From Treponema bryantii (lineage in GTDB: Bacteria > Spirochaetota > Spirochaetia > Treponematales > Treponemataceae): a stretch of 64,000 bases of DNA. Below are positions 60,655 through 64,000 of the stretch, in pieces. Under the pieces are notes generated by a model. It searched no databases and was not told the DNA's origin. It worked only from the letters and a program-made list of their open reading frames with translations. Numbering within the stretch: the first letter of the stretch is position 1; each line of letters opens with the position of its first letter. Position numbers and translations under genes: made by a program. The stretch spans positions 62,001-126,000 of the forward strand of contig NZ_FOFU01000006.1 of assembly GCF_900111035.1 (NCBI RefSeq), given 5' to 3'.

Positions 60655-61827
60655 ATGTTTAATCGTAAAGACTATGTCAGCGATAAGGACTGGCAGCGTT
60701 TTCTCGACTTTTCTAAAGATTTGGAAACTCCAAATGTCGTAATTAATCTCAATACAATCAAGCAGAACTACATTAGACTTAGAGATTCATTCCCTTATGC
60801 GCGTATTTATTACGCTATGAAATCAAATCCAGGCGAACCAGTTCTTGAAATGCTCGCTGAAATGGGCTCAAATTTTGATATTGCCTCACGCTACGAACTG
60901 GACATGATTTCTAAATTTAATGTCTCTCCAGACAGACTTTCTTACGGAAACACTATTAAAAAGGCAAAGGACATTAAATATTTCTATGATAAGGGCGTGC
61001 GCATGTTTGCAACCGACAGTAAGGATGACTTGAAGGCTATTGCCGAGAATGCTCCTGGTTCACGCATTTATGTACGTATTCTTGTAGAAAATTCAGTTAG
61101 TGCAGACTGGCCTCTTTCCCGTAAATTCGGCTGCCATCCTGATATGGCTTATGATTTGCTTGTTCTTGCACGTGATCTTGGACTTACTCCTTATGGAATC
61201 AGCTTCCATGTAGGTAGTCAGCAGCGTGATATTGGTCAGTGGAACGACGCTATTGCAAAGGTAAAGTACCTCTTTACATCTCTTGAAGAGGAAGAAGGTA
61301 TCCGCCTTTCTATGATCAATATGGGTGGTGGTTTCCCGGCAAGCTATATCGAGCCTACAAACACACTGGCTGAGTATGCTTCTGAAATTACACGCTATAT
61401 TCAGGAAGACTTTGGTGATGATATTCCAGAAATTATCCTCGAACCTGGTCGTTCCCTCGTTGGAGACAGTGGAATTCTTACTAGCGAAGTAATTCTTACA
61501 TCACGCAAAAACAACACAGCACTTGCCCGCTGGGTTTATGTTGATGCCGGAAAGTTCAACGGTCTTATCGAAACTCTCGATGAGTCTATTAAATACCCTG
61601 TTGTAACAAGCCGCGACGCTCCAGGTGAAAAAGAAGGCGTAGTAATCATCGCCGGCCCAACCTGCGACAGTATGGACATCATGTACGAAGATGCAAAATA
61701 TAAGCTTCCTATTTCCCTGAAACCAGGAGACAAACTCTACTGGCTTTCAACAGGTGCTTATACTTCGACTTACGCATCGGTCGCGTTTAACGGATTCCCG
61801 CCGATTAAGACTTATTTCATGAAATAA
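60655..61827 (+). CDS. Ornithine/lysine/diaminopimelate decarboxylase family (type III PLP fold)
   Basis: 390 residues. PLP Lys56 in YYAMKSNPG, FHVGSQ, INMGGGFP, EPGRSLVGDSG for phosphate binding, and the catalytic Cys in AGPTCDSMD contributed across the dimer. The alanine-racemase-like barrel and C-terminal beta domain match eukaryotic-type ornithine decarboxylases, giving putrescine (or cadaverine) for polyamine synthesis. Absence of a typical DAP-decarboxylase EPGRxIV-type context makes ODC/LDC more likely than LysA. Monocistronic between a leader and a strong terminator. Confidence 0.88.
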   Translation: MFNRKDYVSDKDWQRFLDFSKDLETPNVVINLNTIKQNYIRLRDSFPYARIYYAMKSNPGEPVLEMLAEMGSNFDIASRYELDMISKFNVSPDRLSYGNTIKKAKDIKYFYDKGVRMFATDSKDDLKAIAENAPGSRIYVRILVENSVSADWPLSRKFGCHPDMAYDLLVLARDLGLTPYGISFHVGSQQRDIGQWNDAIAKVKYLFTSLEEEEGIRLSMINMGGGFPASYIEPTNTLAEYASEITRYIQEDFGDDIPEIILEPGRSLVGDSGILTSEVILTSRKNNTALARWVYVDAGKFNGLIETLDESIKYPVVTSRDAPGEKEGVVIIAGPTCDSMDIMYEDAKYKLPISLKPGDKLYWLSTGAYTSTYASVAFNGFPPIKTYFMK

Positions 61828-61845
61828 ATTTGGGTTATACCTGTG

Positions 61846-61885
61846 AAAAAATACCGTAGGAGATAATACTTCTACGGTATTTTTT
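61846..61885 (+). terminator. Terminator of the decarboxylase gene
   Basis: AAAAATACCGTAG / CTACGGTATTTTT, perfect 13-base arms with a T run. Immediately followed by the palindrome TTAACCATGGTTAA (61884-61897). Confidence 0.9.
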
Positions 61886-61900
61886 AACCATGGTTAATTT

Positions 61901-61920
61901 TTTGTGACTTTTGTCACAAA
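61901..61920. promoter_or_regulatory. CRP/FNR-type operator
   Basis: TTTGTGACttttGTCACAAA is a perfect palindrome containing TGTGA-N6-TCACA (61903-61918), the classical CRP consensus. Its centre is about 70 bases upstream of the predicted transcription start of the next gene, matching class I CRP activation spacing. Confidence 0.6.
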
Positions 61921-61945
61921 TTTGTATTTTTATACTTTATAATTC

Positions 61946-61974
61946 TTGACTTATTCATTTTCTTAACTTATATA
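61946..61974 (+). promoter_or_regulatory. Promoter of the secreted-protein/Ig-like gene pair
   Basis: TTGACT, 17-base spacer, TATATA; predicted start near 61981, with an AAAGGAT site before the ATG at 62009. Confidence 0.7.
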
Positions 61975-62008
61975 AAATTTATAATATATCATAAAAAGGA
62001 TTAATATA

Positions 62009-62416
62009 ATGAAAAAAAACATTTTGCTATTATTATTTATACTTTTCAAAGTTTTTACTTTTGCTCAAGTTAACGAGATAGAAATTATAACAGAAAAAGA
62101 TGTACAAAACTTTATTCAAAATATAATGCAAATAAATGATGAAATGCAAAAAAAGAAATTACTTACATTTGACGAGAATCTTTTTATAGAAAATGACGAA
62201 ACCGATGCAATTCTAAGAAAGTTTGGAATTGAAGGAAGTAATCCTTGTGAAAAAACTAAAATAATTACTTATTGTTTTCTATATCAAAGTATCATTGATA
62301 ATATTGGAATTTTAGATAATAAAAACTTAAAGGTTTTAGAAAATAAAATTAATCAACAAGCTTTATCTATCATAAATAATTATATGGAAGAATATTATTC
62401 TATCTATGGCAAATAA
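62009..62416 (+). CDS. Small secreted protein of unknown function
   Basis: 135 residues. The signal peptide (ILLLLFILFKVFTFAQ) is followed by a mainly helical, Asn/Ile/Lys-rich domain with two cysteines (CEKTKIITYC). Very AT-rich coding. No family recognised. Twenty-five bases before the Ig-like surface protein gene and probably in the same transcript, so it may be an export or anchoring partner (inference). Confidence 0.7.
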   Translation: MKKNILLLLFILFKVFTFAQVNEIEIITEKDVQNFIQNIMQINDEMQKKKLLTFDENLFIENDETDAILRKFGIEGSNPCEKTKIITYCFLYQSIIDNIGILDNKNLKVLENKINQQALSIINNYMEEYYSIYGK

Positions 62417-62441
62417 AAATAATTAAAAAAGGAATAGATAT

Positions 62442-64000
62442 GAAAAAAGAATCTTTATTACTATTAGTTTGTATTTTATTCGTTTTTTCTCCGAATGTTA
62501 CAAAATATGCATATGCTGAACCTATTTTTGGAGGTTCAGGAGACTCTTCTAATAATCACAATTCTTTTCATGATGATTATTATCAAGGTTCAGGAGGAGG
62601 TGAACAAGGTTCAGGAGGAGGTGGACAAGGTTGGGGAGGAGGTGGAAGTTCCTATAGCTATACTGGAGAAATTAAGAGAAATCAAACAGAGAGTTGGAGT
62701 GGATCCTATAAAGCATGGACTAGTCCTTTTAATGGGCACAATGGGGATTATACAGTTAGTTTTCATATTAATGAGCAATATGTAAAAACTGGTAATACAT
62801 CATTTATCGTAAAAAAGAATACTTCTTTGAATAATATGACATATGAATATCCACAAGGATATACATCTGTACATGGTTTATACTTAGTAAATGGTACAGC
62901 ATGGGGAGGGGGGATTATTGATGCAGATTCGACATATGTATTTAGAATACATGTAGATGGTTTGTTTTCGGATAAAGATGTTGATTATCTGACTCTTTAT
63001 TTTACAGTAGACGATGATAAACCAATTGTAGATTATGTAGCACCTGGTAATGATTGGTTTACGACAGATAAAAGCTTTGATATAAGTGTTTCTGATGTTA
63101 CAACTAATATTTTTTCTGTAGAAATAAGAGGTGCGGAATATAAAAAAATAAACAATAGTAAATACAATGTAACAGTAAATAAAGAAGGTACATCAAATAT
63201 TTATATAGATGTATATGATGAAGTATTGAATCGTACTTCGAAATATACGACTGTAAGAATTGATAAAACAGATCCCATATTAGAGATTTCAGAAATTCCA
63301 ACTGGATGGCAGAAGAATCCGATAAGATTTGATGTAACGGCCAGAGATACCATTTCTGGAGTAAAAACAATTACAGTTTACGATAAAACATTAAATCAAA
63401 ATGTACCAGTATATTCAACACTATCTGGAAAAGAGGGGTCTAGTTTATTCAAAAGATCATTTAGAATTACTGGAAATGGAGAACATGTATTAGAAATTAA
63501 AGCACAAGATGTAGCAGGAAGAACTACAACACAAACGCGAACTGTTAAGATAGATAATGCAAGTCCATCTTTTGATGTTGTATGTTCAAAAAATAATCAA
63601 TGGACTAATAAAGATGTATTAATTACTGGAGTTGCAAAAGATCCAGAATCAGGATTAAAAAATGTATGGTTAGAAATTGATGGGAATGCAGATTACCTGT
63701 TAAAAAATGGAGATGGTAGTAAAAAAGAAATTTCATTTTCTCGAACTATATCTAAAGAAGGTGTGACCAATATTTATTCAAATGCTGAAGATTTTATTGG
63801 AAATCCAACAACAAAAGGAAATACATGCAATATAAAAATAGATAAGTCATCACCCCAAATTAGCATTGATTCAGCTAATTATGAAAATGGTTGGACAAAT
63901 AAAGATATCAGTATAACTATTACAGCTGATGATAAGTATTCTGGAATAAAAGATTTTAACACTAGTTGTATACTAAATGGAAAAGAAGAACAGATAAAAT
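62442..64000 (+). CDS. Large secreted protein with Ig-like repeats, incomplete at window end
   Basis: Open from ATG 62442 (AAGGAA upstream) to the window end, at least 519 residues, no stop seen. The signal peptide ends KYAYAEP. A Gly/Ser/Gln-rich linker (about 47-70, GSGGGEQGSGGGGQGWGG) follows, then a beta domain, then at least three bacterial Ig-like modules with the recurring pattern IDKTDP/IDNASP/IDKSSP, 15-20 residues, GW or QW-TNKD, and a D-x-x-SG-x-K strand. The Ig units suggest an extracellular stalk or adhesin. The missing C-terminus prevents any domain-level function. AT-rich, accessory-looking composition. Confidence 0.85.

Noticed and set aside
61886-61895. ATG within AACCATGGTT as a gene start
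   Set aside because: The ATG lies in the palindrome but no ribosome site precedes it and the frame closes almost at once (ATG GTT AAT TTT TTG TGA).
62495-62785. 96-codon frame within the Ig-like protein gene
   Set aside because: Out-of-frame shadow over the Gly-rich linker; the real frame is open from 62442 to the window end.

Overview
The window looks like the replication-origin neighbourhood of a gut or rumen Treponema-like spirochaete. Evidence: an AT-rich genome; the order rpmH-rnpA-yidD-yidC-jag beside dciA-like/recF/dnaN/dnaA with gyrB divergent; many lipoproteins with loose lipoboxes; a GH43 glycosidase, desulfoferrodoxin and anaerobic-style metabolism. Species cannot be fixed from sequence alone.

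Layout. 0.1-5.6 kb: sodium:solute symporter, M16 lipoprotein protease, metF. 5.7-15.4 kb (minus strand): cyclophilin-FKBP lipoprotein, secreted unknown, jag, yidC, yidD, rnpA, rpmH, DUF721/DciA-like, recF, dnaN, dnaA. 15.6-22.1 kb (plus): gyrB, a two-gene acyltransferase cassette, gyrA. 22.07-23.3 kb: the only long non-coding stretch. It holds a possible small RNA, a cluster of perfect DnaA boxes and eight parS-like sites. 23.3-34 kb: GH43, an S41-like protease with a broken tandem copy, HAD phosphatase, azlCD, DHH phosphoesterase, lipoprotein, mnmA, amidohydrolase, a papain-fold-like lipoprotein and dCMP deaminase. 34.2-38.1 kb: two coupled membrane class III cyclases whose active-site residues are complementary. 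38.2-50 kb: desulfoferrodoxin, the pbpC/alpha-2-macroglobulin pair, a CHASE-GGDEF diguanylate cyclase, a YkgJ-type protein and a DUF2156 protein. 50.2-58.1 kb: an amino-acid or imino-acid oxidation locus (2Fe-2S protein, FAD/4Fe-4S oxidoreductase, BFD protein, DAO-type oxidase, AraC regulator, ornithine-cyclodeaminase-like protein, PII protein, Rid protein, permease). 58.2-64 kb: nadE, a small membrane protein, a PLP decarboxylase, and an AT-rich end with a small secreted protein and the start of a large Ig-like surface protein, behind a CRP-like operator.

How it fits together. The core is replication initiation and early chromosome segregation (DnaA, clamp, gyrase, DnaA boxes, parS-like array). 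The most striking signalling feature is the cyclase pair: one protein keeps the metal-binding aspartates and the other keeps the Asn/Arg pair, as in the C1/C2 halves of animal adenylyl cyclases. This suggests an obligate heterodimer. A CRP-consensus site elsewhere in the window fits with cAMP signalling in this organism. The 50-58 kb locus looks like a self-contained, locally regulated system for importing and oxidising an amino or imino acid.
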